NCBI GenBank assembly: GCA_017308345.1
Contig: JAFKFE010000430.1
Span: 1 to 5,633, forward strand
Origin: Alphaproteobacteria bacterium
GTDB taxonomy: Bacteria; Pseudomonadota; Alphaproteobacteria; Rhizobiales; Rhizobiaceae
Direction of reading: 5' to 3'
Length of the DNA: 5,633 nucleotides
Part shown: positions 1 to 5,416 of the stretch, piece after piece
Position numbering within the stretch: the stretch's first letter is position 1
Layout of the letters: each line of letters starts with the position of its first letter
Program-made: the position numbers and the translations under genes
Notes under the pieces: model-generated
Databases searched by the model: none
What the model saw: the letters and a program-made list of their open reading frames with translations, nothing else
What the model was told of the DNA's origin: nothing

Positions 1-601
1 TCTCGCCCAGGCCCGCGATCGCCTCGAGCGTCTCGGGCGCCTGCTCGAGAATCGCGTCATAGATGTCGGCCGCGGTCTGCACGTCGCCGGCCGCGCGCGC
101 CTCGGCCGCCGCGGCGAGCGCGTCCGCGATCTGCGGCGCGCCGCCGCCCTTGCCGCCGACCTTCTGGATGAACTGGGCGATCTGGCTTTCGGGGATCGCG
201 CCCATGAAGCCGTCCACGGGCTGGCCGTCCTTGAAGGCGATGACCGCGGGGATCGACTGGATGCCGAGCTGGCCGGCGATCGAGGGATGGTCGTCGATGT
301 TCATCTTGACCAGCTTGACCTTGCCGCCGGCCGCCTGCACCGCCTTTTCGAGCTGCGGCGTCAGCTGCTTGCAAGGCCCGCACCATGGCGCCCAGAAGTC
401 GACCAACACCGGCTGGCGGCGCGATTCCTGGATGACGTCGGCGGCGAAGGCGGCTGTCGTGGTGTCCTTGATCAGGTCGGCGGCCGCCGGCGCCTCGCCC
501 AGCGAGACCTTGGCGCGGTCGCCGCCGCCATATTGCACCGTCTGGGCATACTGGCCGCCATTGCCGCCAAACGAGCCGCTGTACGGATTGTTGTCACTCA
601 T
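1..601 (-). CDS. Thioredoxin-TPR protein, CnoX/YbbN-like (3' end outside window)
   Basis: Only the first 200 codons are in the window; the gene reads leftward and leaves at base 1. The N-terminus (about residues 1-45) is Gly/Asn/Gln-rich and looks disordered. A thioredoxin fold follows with the redox motif WCGPC at residues 73-77 and the cis-proline in SIPAV at Pro118. From about residue 155 an Ala-rich helical stretch (ADALAAAAEARAAGD, then AADIYDAILEQAPE) looks like the start of TPR-like repeats. This order is that of the YbbN/CnoX family, cytosolic proteins with thioredoxin plus TPR repeats; E. coli CnoX is a chaperone-holdase cooperating with GroEL. Unlike E. coli CnoX, which lacks the CxxC pair, this protein keeps both cysteines, so thiol-disulfide activity is likely. 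The ATG at 601-599 is preceded by AAAGGG seven bases upstream. The editing-protein gene lies 104 bases upstream on the same strand, so co-transcription is possible. A plain TrxA is unlikely because of the extra helical C-terminus. Confidence 0.9.
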   Translation of the reverse strand, partial: MSDNNPYSGSFGGNGGQYAQTVQYGGGDRAKVSLGEAPAAADLIKDTTTAAFAADVIQESRRQPVLVDFWAPWCGPCKQLTPQLEKAVQAAGGKVKLVKMNIDDHPSIAGQLGIQSIPAVIAFKDGQPVDGFMGAIPESQIAQFIQKVGGKGGGAPQIADALAAAAEARAAGDVQTAADIYDAILEQAPETLEAIAGLGE

Positions 602-694
602 CGTGTCGCCCTTTCGGTCGCGCTCTCGGGCGTCGGCGCCCCGCGCGTCATTATCGGATTTCGCAAACCGCCCTCCATGTGGCGATCAAGGCCT

Positions 695-723
695 GACTTT
701 CAAGATTATGAGACTTTCAAGAT
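695..723. repeat. 12-base direct repeat at the 3' end of the editing gene
   Basis: GACTTTCAAGAT occurs at 695-706 and again at 712-723, a period of 17 bases. The right copy encodes the last codons of the deacylase (ILKV region) and the left copy touches its stop codon. It looks like a small slippage duplication; no function is apparent. Confidence 0.75.
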
Positions 724-1200
724 AACAGGATCGTGGCCGGTTGCCTCGACGAATCTGATCAGATCGGCGGCGGCGATCGAGGTCGTCGCCTCATTGGTCA
801 GCGGATGGCCGTTGATGACGTCGTGGCTCATCAATTCCTGGTCGAGCACCACCTTGACCTTCCCTTCCGTGTCGTTGATCAGGCCGAACACCGTGACCGC
901 CCCGGGGATGACGCCGAGCAGCTCCATCAGCATCTCGGGCCTGCCGAAGGACACCCGGCTGGCGGCGCCGATGAGGTGGTGGATCTGCTTCAGGTCGACC
1001 ACGGCCTCCTCGCCGACGGTGACGAGGAAATAATTGTCCTTCTTGTCCTTGAGGAACAGGTTCTTGGTATGGCCGCCATGGATCTCGCCGCGCAGGGCCT
1101 GCGAATCGGCGACCGTGAACAGGGGCGGATGCCGCACCGTCGAGACGGCGATGCCGAGATCGGCAAGGAATGCATTGAGCTCGGCTTCGGTCTTCGGCAT
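706..1200 (-). CDS. Prolyl-tRNA editing protein, YbaK/ProXp-ala family deacylase
   Basis: A 164-residue single-domain protein of the YbaK/aminoacyl-tRNA deacylase family, the usual length. Such stand-alone domains hydrolyse tRNA(Pro) mischarged with alanine (ProXp-ala) or a related amino acid in the cytosol, preserving proline codon fidelity. Visible family marks are GGHTKNLFLKDKK (about residues 42-54, with the conserved Lys46 expected in the active site), the hydrophobic strand YFLVTV, and GVIPGAVTVFGLIND (about 96-110) near the substrate pocket. NGHPLTN follows at about 131-137. The ProXp-ala assignment over other editing subtypes is inference from the KNLFLKDKK pattern. I chose the ATG at 1200: GAGG lies four bases upstream and the protein then begins MPKTEAEL, as I recall for relatives. 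An in-frame ATG at 1212 would add MRGP but has no visible ribosome site. The thioredoxin gene is 104 bases downstream. A 12-base direct repeat begins at the stop codon (TAA, 708-706). Confidence 0.9.
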   Translation of the reverse strand: MPKTEAELNAFLADLGIAVSTVRHPPLFTVADSQALRGEIHGGHTKNLFLKDKKDNYFLVTVGEEAVVDLKQIHHLIGAASRVSFGRPEMLMELLGVIPGAVTVFGLINDTEGKVKVVLDQELMSHDVINGHPLTNEATTSIAAADLIRFVEATGHDPVILKVS

Positions 1201-1270
1201 CGGTCCTCGCATCGTCCGGCAGGGTCATGCCGTTTACGGCCAATGGTGCCGCCGGGGCAAGGCCGCCGCA

Positions 1271-1313
1271 GCGATTCCGGGAAAGCGCGCGGCGGTTTTC
1301 CGTTGGGAGTTGC
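1271..1313. repeat. Intergenic repeat, copy 1 (rhizobial GGCGGTTTTCCG type)
   Basis: The core GGCGGTTTTCCG is at 1291-1302. It is preceded by a GCGATTCC-GGGAAAG arm and followed by GGGAGTTGC, so the ends are imperfectly inverted (GC-ATTCC versus GGAGTTGC). It resembles a short imperfect palindrome I recall as abundant between genes in Mesorhizobium and related genomes; that resemblance is from memory. Copy 2 starts 15 bases after this one. Confidence 0.55.
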
Positions 1314-1327
1314 AGGCGAACAAGAGC

Positions 1328-1369
1328 GCAATTTCAGAAGGTGCATGGCGGTTTTCCGCGCGGAGCTGC
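1328..1369. repeat. Intergenic repeat, copy 2 (rhizobial GGCGGTTTTCCG type)
   Basis: The core GGCGGTTTTCCG is at 1347-1358, 56 bases after that of copy 1. The left arm GCAATTTCAGAAG and right arm GGAGCTGC correspond to those of copy 1 with several substitutions and a one-base length difference. The copies are in the same orientation but clearly diverged, which points to old insertions and not a recent tandem duplication. Confidence 0.55.
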
Positions 1370-1461
1370 GATCGGCTCCGTTTCGGGCCGCCCCATCCCA
1401 TGCTTCCGAAGCGAAGTTCGCCGCCGGAAGAACCAGCTCCAAAAAGACCGTCATTTCCCTG

Positions 1462-1490
1462 TTGCAATCGCCGCGCTCTTCGGCCATATA
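1462..1490 (+). promoter_or_regulatory. Predicted promoter of tRNA-Gly
   Basis: TTGCAA (1462-1467) and CATATA (1485-1490) are 17 bases apart, fitting a housekeeping-sigma promoter with a weak -10. A start near 1497 would give a leader of about 23 bases. The bases after the -10 (GGCCCGGC) are GC-rich, as in discriminators of stringently controlled stable-RNA promoters; that last point is inference. Confidence 0.55.
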
Positions 1491-1519
1491 GGCCCGGCTT
1501 GCGGCCCAAGGCCGCGCGA

Positions 1520-1594
1520 GCGGGTGTAGCTCAGGGGTAGAGCACAACCTTGCCAAGGTTGGGGTCGGGCGTTCGAATCGCCTCACCCGCTCCA
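1520..1594 (+). tRNA. tRNA-Gly (anticodon GCC)
   Basis: The 75 bases fold into a complete cloverleaf. The 7-pair acceptor stem joins GCGGGTG (1520-1526) to CACCCGC (1584-1590), followed by discriminator T and an encoded CCA (1592-1594). The anticodon stem is CAACC/GGTTG (1545-1549/1557-1561) with loop TTGCCAA, placing the anticodon GCC at 1552-1554. The T arm is GGGCG/CGCCT with one G-T pair and loop TTCGAAT. The sequence closely follows E. coli tRNA-Gly(GCC). It reads GGC and GGT codons. tRNA genes of this kind are frequent integration sites, which matters because foreign-looking genes start just behind it. Confidence 0.97.
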
Positions 1595-1608
1595 AGTAAC
1601 CTCACCGA

Positions 1609-1634
1609 AAAGGCCGCGGAATTCCGCGGCCTTT
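1609..1634 (+). terminator. Terminator hairpin behind tRNA-Gly, probably bidirectional
   Basis: A perfect 26-base palindrome (AAAGGCCGCGGAA and its complement) starts 15 bases after the tRNA and is followed on the plus strand by CGTGTTTTC. On the minus strand the arm ends in a T run (CCTTTTCGG), so the same hairpin can also stop transcripts coming from the convergent HTH-protease gene. Confidence 0.8.
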
Positions 1635-1670
1635 CGTGTTTTCAGGCGGTTGAAATCGCTCAGAGATAAA

Positions 1671-1688
1671 CCGGCCCGAAAGAGCCGG
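1671..1688 (-). terminator. Possible weak terminator of the HTH-protease unit
   Basis: Read on the minus strand, CCGGC and GCCGG pair around an 8-base loop and are followed by TTTATCTC. It lies 77 bases past the stop codon of the HTH-metallopeptidase gene. The stem has only 5 pairs, so the stronger palindrome at 1609-1634 may be the effective stop. Confidence 0.35.
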
Positions 1689-1764
1689 GTCACAGTAGGG
1701 TCACCAGTTGACGGATTCGACCCAGCGTGAGAATCGCCGTGTCGCAGGGTGGGGGCTTTGTCAC

Positions 1765-2976
1765 CTATTTTCGCCTCTCACCAAACGGCACAATGATCCC
1801 ACTAGTGAGATTTTCGTCATCGTCCTCCCAACGCTTCACCGAGGGTCTAAGTCTTACGAGGTTAGCAGGGGCAGCATCAAAGAAGTCCGTGGGAAGCCCC
1901 GTGAGTGAACACAGATCCTGGGCCGACAGGCCCGTTTCTCGCAGCAGTTCTCCGCGAGAGATGAAGTCATCTTCGACTAGCATTTCGATGGAACTACGCA
2001 AGTTCTGTGGCTGTTCGACGGTAATGATATCGTCCAGTGGCTCTCGGGCACGCCATTTTCGATAGCTGTAATACTGCCATAGGCGTCGCTCGTAATGCTC
2101 AGAGATAGATCCCAAGTGCCCAAGACGCTTTATCATGGCTCCGACAGATACCTTCCACTTCGACTTGAGAGCTACTAGGGCTTCAAGTGAGTGCGAATAG
2201 ACCTCATCTCCAAACGTCTCGGCAGGTAGAAGGAATGCGCCCGCAAACGCCATGGCCTGCTCCTCGATGAGCCGGAAGTCGCGCTTGAGGTCCTCGGGGC
2301 CTACATATCGGTGGAGGACTACATGGGCCATCTCATGGGCGGCATCTAGCCGCCTTCGCACGGCGACATTCTTGTCCTGAGCGACGAGCATATAGGGCCG
2401 TCCCGTCGCCAGGGACCACCATGATACGCCATCGAGCTTGACCGATCCGATCTCGTCCTCGGCGACAACTATGCCCGCATTCTCAATAACCAGGAGCAGG
2501 TCCTCAATGGGGCCGTCGCCCAAATCCCAGTGATCGCGCAAGGCGGCGGCATAGAAGTCAAAATCTTCCCGCCGGAGGGTTCGATAATCCCGGCCTTCCA
2601 AAAGGTCCGGCACGTCGACCTCTGGCAGATCGACATACTGCGAAAGGGTTTCCTCGATCGCCTCCACGAAGCCGAGGCGAGCCCGCGCCTTATTCCGCAT
2701 GAGCTCCAGCTCACTGACGAGGGAGCGGTAGAAGACGGCCGTGCCCTCTTGCTGAACAAGCGGCTTAAAAAACCACCCCATGTCAACCTGCAGGACCTCG
2801 GCAAGCCGAGGCAGGATGGCTGGGTCAGGCCGCTGGGGACTGGCTATGCTTTCGTACTTGGATACCGTCGCAGGTGACCTGTTGATAAGATCAGCAAGTT
2901 CCGTCTGCCGGAGGGCTCTCGCCTCTCGCGCCATGGTCAGTCGACCCGGTACGAATCCCTCAACACCTGCTGGCAT
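1765..2976 (-). CDS. XRE-type HTH regulator fused to ImmA/IrrE-type zinc metallopeptidase
   Basis: A 403-residue cytosolic protein. Residues about 12-67 form an XRE/Cro-type HTH (LTMAREARALRQTELADL, then SPATVSKYE as recognition helix region). A linker to about 150 follows. The peptidase domain spans about 155-295, with zinc motif HEMAH at 214-218 (catalytic Glu215) and the downstream EEQAMAFAGAFLLP, where Glu238 is the expected third ligand. The C-terminal 100 residues (about 300-403) exceed the minimal ImmA fold and are acidic near the end. In the family, ImmA cleaves the ImmR repressor of ICEBs1 and IrrE cleaves DdrO in Deinococcus; XRE-COG2856 pairs have also been proposed as toxin-antitoxin-like. 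Here repressor and protease are one chain, so its target is unknown. The ATG at 2976 has GAGG seven bases upstream. It follows the unknown gene by 55 bases on the same strand, probably one operon. GC is lower than in the flanking genes, suggesting transfer. Confidence 0.9.
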   Translation of the reverse strand: MPAGVEGFVPGRLTMAREARALRQTELADLINRSPATVSKYESIASPQRPDPAILPRLAEVLQVDMGWFFKPLVQQEGTAVFYRSLVSELELMRNKARARLGFVEAIEETLSQYVDLPEVDVPDLLEGRDYRTLRREDFDFYAAALRDHWDLGDGPIEDLLLVIENAGIVVAEDEIGSVKLDGVSWWSLATGRPYMLVAQDKNVAVRRRLDAAHEMAHVVLHRYVGPEDLKRDFRLIEEQAMAFAGAFLLPAETFGDEVYSHSLEALVALKSKWKVSVGAMIKRLGHLGSISEHYERRLWQYYSYRKWRAREPLDDIITVEQPQNLRSSIEMLVEDDFISRGELLRETGLSAQDLCSLTGLPTDFFDAAPANLVRLRPSVKRWEDDDENLTSGIIVPFGERRK

Positions 2977-3031
2977 TCTCGTTCCTCACTCAAAAGCAGC
3001 CGCCGGCACGACGCGCGCCGACGCCAGACGC

Positions 3032-3733
3032 TCATTCGCCCGGCGGGCGCTTGAGCTGCTTCTTGAGCTTCGGCTGCTTGCGCTCAACCTTCTTACGCAT
3101 GGGCCTGCGTTCGACGGCCACTCTTTCCTGCAAAAGCCCGATCAGCCTTTCGAGCGAGCATCGAAAGTAGGTATGGCGGAGATTGGGCGATGGCACCATG
3201 AAGCCGAGATATAGAGGGCTGTCCGGCACATGGACAGAGGGCTCCGCTACCACAAACGCACCAAGAGCTCCGTCTGGGATGACCTCGACCACCTCGGACT
3301 TGGCCGAAAGCAGAGAGCCTTGTGGGTTAACGGGTTCGTTGCGCGCAACGTGATCGAAGACATAGTTGCCGTGACTGCGCAGCCGACGCGGCCCGTAAGC
3401 GGTTGCCCGCTGCACGATGCCGAGCGTTAGCGAGAATGCGCCGAGGCGAATAACTGGATAGTTCCACGAGGGCGGACTCGTGGTTCCCGTGACGACGGCG
3501 TAGCCGGCTTCCGCTGCAGCTATCCGGAACGCGCGGTCCAGATGGAGCCTGCGAAGATTGCCTCGTGCAGATACGGCGGGCCCGTCACCGCGCGCAGCAG
3601 GTACGAGTTTCGCCGCATCGGAGAACGCCGTCGCCATCCGCTCGGAAATCGACTTGAAGAACGCCAGCAGCCTCGCGGCGTCGGCACGCCTGAGGAGCAG
3701 TTCAAGCGGGTCATGTCTCTTGCGCTTCGCCAC
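3032..3733 (-). CDS. Unknown 233-residue protein paired with HTH-metallopeptidase
   Basis: I do not recognise this protein. It starts with GTG at 3733; AAAGGGA upstream leaves about eight bases of spacing, and a promoter fits about 27 bases further up. The N-terminus is basic (AKRKRHD), followed by a helical region (about 8-45). The middle (about 75-200) alternates strands and turns, with SPPSWNYPVIRLGAFSLTLG (88-107) and RRLRSHGNYVFDHVARNEP (116-134) the most structured-looking parts. Residues about 204-231 are extremely rich in Lys/Arg (ERRPMRKKVERKQPKLKKQ), suggesting nucleic-acid binding. There is no signal peptide or membrane segment. It is first in a two-gene unit with the HTH-ImmA gene (gap 55 bases). 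By analogy with such pairs it could be a toxin or effector, or the substrate of the peptidase; this is inference from position only. Confidence 0.75.
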   Translation of the reverse strand: MAKRKRHDPLELLLRRADAARLLAFFKSISERMATAFSDAAKLVPAARGDGPAVSARGNLRRLHLDRAFRIAAAEAGYAVVTGTTSPPSWNYPVIRLGAFSLTLGIVQRATAYGPRRLRSHGNYVFDHVARNEPVNPQGSLLSAKSEVVEVIPDGALGAFVVAEPSVHVPDSPLYLGFMVPSPNLRHTYFRCSLERLIGLLQERVAVERRPMRKKVERKQPKLKKQLKRPPGE

Positions 3734-3766
3734 AGGTTTGTCCCTTTCGTCAAAATGACAGGATAG

Positions 3767-3795
3767 ATGATATTTTTCGCAAGGATGATTCGCAA
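3767..3795 (-). promoter_or_regulatory. Predicted promoter of the two-gene unit
   Basis: On the minus strand TTGCGA (3795-3790) and TATCAT (3772-3767) are separated by exactly 17 bases. Transcription would begin near 3760, about 27 bases before the GTG start, which fits the ribosome site AAAGGGA between them. The stretch is clearly AT-richer than the surrounding DNA. Confidence 0.6.
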
Positions 3796-3798
3796 GGA
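3776..3798. promoter_or_regulatory. Direct-repeat operator candidate
   Basis: TTCGCAAGGA is present at 3776-3785 and 3789-3798, a 13-base period. One copy covers the -35 hexamer and the other the promoter spacer, so a protein bound here would block RNA polymerase. The HTH domain encoded in the same unit is the obvious candidate binder; this is inference. Confidence 0.45.
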
Positions 3799-3910
3799 CT
3801 TTATTCGGGCGCTAGTAAGAAGCCGGAAACGGGTGGTTACGAAACATCATACGTCGGGGATATCAGCGACTATCGGAAGTATGCTGGGCTGGCGCTCCTC
3901 CACAAAGTAC

Positions 3911-4351
3911 TTACCCCAACCGCGCCCGCGTCGTCCTCGGCGTCGCCAGCAGGAGGCTGGTCTCGCTGCCCGTTATGCCGGGGATCAGCCTTATCCGCCG
4001 CAGCACGGCGTCGAAGTCCGTCAGCGAAGCGGTGCCGAGCTCCACGACAAGGTCCCAGCGGCCGTTGGTGGTGTGGATGGTCGAAACCTCGGGAAAGCCG
4101 CCGAGCGCGCGGATGACGCGGTCGGCGGCGTGGCCTTCGATCTCGATCGTCATCATGCCGCGTATCTTCTGATCGACCGCGTCGGCGCGCAGCACCACCG
4201 TGTAGCCGATGATCTCGCCCGATTTCTCCAGCCGCTCCATGCGCGACCGGACCGTGGCGCGCGACACGCCGAGATCGACGGCGAGGTCGGAGACGCTGCG
4301 CCGCGCATCATGCCTCAACAACGTCACCAGTTTCTCGTCCAGAGCGTCCAT
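3911..4351 (-). CDS. Lrp/AsnC family transcriptional regulator, probable arginase-operon regulator
   Basis: A 146-residue protein, typical family length. Residues 1-50 form the winged HTH: MDALDEKLVTLLRHDARRSV, then LAVDLGVSRATVRSRMERLEKSGEIIGY, the standard AsnC signature. Residues about 65-138 form the RAM ligand-binding domain (GMMTIEIEG, VSTIHTTNGRWDLVVELG, IPGITGSETSLLL), with the G-x-x-D turn (NGRWD) that contacts amino-acid effectors in relatives. Such proteins bind DNA as dimers or octamers and respond to amino acids. It is transcribed divergently from the arginase gene, 130 bases apart, so arginine or ornithine is the likely effector and rocF-ocd the likely target; this is inference. 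The start at 4351 has only a weak AGG upstream but puts MDxLDxKL at the N-terminus, as usual. No terminator is visible before the unknown gene 177 bases downstream on the same strand. Confidence 0.93.
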   Translation of the reverse strand: MDALDEKLVTLLRHDARRSVSDLAVDLGVSRATVRSRMERLEKSGEIIGYTVVLRADAVDQKIRGMMTIEIEGHAADRVIRALGGFPEVSTIHTTNGRWDLVVELGTASLTDFDAVLRRIRLIPGITGSETSLLLATPRTTRARLG

Positions 4352-4384
4352 GCCTGTCCATTTCGGTCAAACGACCTGCGCAAT

Positions 4385-4413
4385 ATGATAGAATAGTCTT
4401 CTCAAAATGCCAA
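4385..4413 (-). promoter_or_regulatory. Predicted promoter of the Lrp/AsnC gene
   Basis: On the minus strand TTGGCA (4413-4408) and TATCAT (4390-4385) are 17 bases apart. Transcription would start near 4378, about 27 bases before the ATG at 4351. A palindrome covers the -35. Confidence 0.6.
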
Positions 4414-4417
4414 TTTT
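4404..4417. promoter_or_regulatory. Putative Lrp-family operator
   Basis: AAAATGCCAATTTT is an inverted repeat (AAAAT, 4-base centre, ATTTT) in an AT-rich patch of the divergent spacer, overlapping the -35 of the regulator gene. Lrp/AsnC proteins favour such AT-centred weak palindromes near their own promoters. A second short inverted pair (AGAA and TTCT, 4390-4402) lies beside it. Binding could repress the regulator and control rocF on the other side, where I see no clear promoter hexamers. Confidence 0.45.
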
Positions 4418-4481
4418 CGCTGTTCAAACCGCCAGCGTCCGATGATCCAATGCCACGATATTCACAAGGGCTGGAAGAATC

Positions 4482-5414
4482 ATGCGCTGCAGGATCGTCG
4501 GCGCGCCGGTGCAGGACGGCGCGGGCAGGATGGGATGCGAAATGGGGCCGAGCGCGCTGCGCACGGCGGGCCTGGTCTCGGTGCTGGCCGAGCTTGGCCA
4601 TGAGGTCGAGGACTGGGGCGCGGTCGAGAAGGCCGTGGCGCGGCCGGTGATCCACGGCAACCTGGCGCTGAAGGCGCTGCCGGAGATTTCAGCCTGGACG
4701 GCGGCGATTGCCGAGACAGCCTACGCGGCTGCCGGGGACGCCATGCCGATCTTCCTCGGCGGCGACCATTCCATCTCCGCCGGCACGGTCTCGGGCGTGG
4801 CGCGCCGCGCCGCCGAGCGCCGCCGGCCGCTCTTCGTGCTGTGGCTCGACGCGCATCCCGATTTCCATACGCTCGACACCACCACCAGCGGCAACCTGCA
4901 TGGCGTGCCGCTCGCCTATGCCAGCGGACAGGCGGGTTTCCAGGGTTATTTCCCGGATCTGCCGCAAGCCGTCGACCCGGCCCGCGTCTGCGCCATCGGC
5001 TTGCGCAGCGTCGACCCGGCCGAGCGCCGGGCGCTGACGCAAGCGGGCGTCACGGTGCACGACATGCGCGCCATCGACGAGCACGGCATCGCGCCCTTGC
5101 TGCGCGCGTTTCTCGCCCGCGTCGAGAAGGAGAACGGCTTGCTTCATGTCAGCTTCGACGTCGATTTCCTCGACCCGTCGATCGCGCCGGCCGTCGGCAC
5201 CACCGTGCCCGGCGGCGCCACCTTCCGCGAGGCGCATCTGGTGATGGAGATGCTGTCCGACTCAGGCCTGGTTTCGAGCCTCGACCTGGTCGAATTGAAC
5301 CCGTTCCTCGACGAGCGCGGCCGCACCGCGACCCTGATGGTCGACCTCACGGCCAGCCTGATGGGCCGCCGCATCATGGACCGCCCGACCCGCAGCCACT
5401 CCGGAAGCCTCTGA
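4482..5414 (+). CDS. rocF: Arginase
   Basis: Arginase (ureohydrolase family) hydrolyses L-arginine to L-ornithine and urea in the cytosol with a two-manganese centre. It has 310 residues, typical length. Metal ligands are visible: His96 in GGDHS (93-97), Asp123, His125 and Asp127 in DAHPD (123-127), and Asp226 and Asp228 in SFDVDFLDP (224-232). SGNLHG (136-141) supplies the His equivalent to human ARG1 His141. LRSVDPAE (174-181) and DLVELNP (Asp268, Glu271) match the substrate-binding positions Asp183, Glu186 and Glu277. SGNLHG and VDPAE favour arginase over agmatinase. One deviation: the position of human Asn130 is His129. The ATG at 4482 has GGAAG four bases upstream and gives the family-like N-terminus CRIVGAPVQDGAGR. 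The ocd gene begins two bases after the stop, so the two are co-translated; the Lrp/AsnC gene is divergent upstream and probably regulates them. Confidence 0.95.
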   Translation: MRCRIVGAPVQDGAGRMGCEMGPSALRTAGLVSVLAELGHEVEDWGAVEKAVARPVIHGNLALKALPEISAWTAAIAETAYAAAGDAMPIFLGGDHSISAGTVSGVARRAAERRRPLFVLWLDAHPDFHTLDTTTSGNLHGVPLAYASGQAGFQGYFPDLPQAVDPARVCAIGLRSVDPAERRALTQAGVTVHDMRAIDEHGIAPLLRAFLARVEKENGLLHVSFDVDFLDPSIAPAVGTTVPGGATFREAHLVMEMLSDSGLVSSLDLVELNPFLDERGRTATLMVDLTASLMGRRIMDRPTRSHSGSL

Positions 5415-5416
5415 TC

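Larger units (their letters stand above)
1201..1519. other. Intergenic region between editing gene (leftward) and tRNA-Gly (rightward)
   Basis: This is a 319-base divergent spacer. It contains two diverged copies of a short intergenic repeat (1271-1369) and the tRNA promoter (1462-1490). Open frames crossing it have no ribosome site, no recognisable motifs and Arg/Ala-rich translations typical of non-coding GC-rich DNA. I see no convincing promoter for the leftward gene and no structured RNA beyond the tRNA. Confidence 0.6.

Noticed and set aside
63..725. Long plus-strand open frames opposite the thioredoxin and deacylase genes (63-725, 287-1033, 733-1491)
   Set aside because: They run antisense to well-recognised genes, show no motifs or ribosome sites, and are expected in GC-rich DNA.
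1213..1260. TTGCCC-17-GTAAAC as a promoter for the deacylase gene on the minus strand
   Set aside because: The spacing fits but the -10 matches the consensus at only two positions, so it cannot be told from chance.
990..1595. Minus-strand frames crossing the spacer and the tRNA (990-1595, 1234-1509)
   Set aside because: They overlap a certain tRNA and the deacylase start, and translate to low-complexity Arg/Ala/Pro-rich sequence.
1687..1704. Two GGGTCAC copies at 1687-1693 and 1698-1704 as integrase arm sites or an operator
   Set aside because: Seven-base repeats are short, no recombinase is nearby, and no further copy lies in the spacer.
3734..3910. Search for a copy of the tRNA-Gly 3' end (attachment site) on the far side of the two-gene unit
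   Set aside because: No stretch resembling the T arm or CACCCGCTCCA was found.
3767..4396. Plus-strand frame of 209 residues opposite the Lrp/AsnC gene
   Set aside because: It is antisense to a clear Lrp/AsnC gene and begins inside the predicted promoter of the neighbouring unit.
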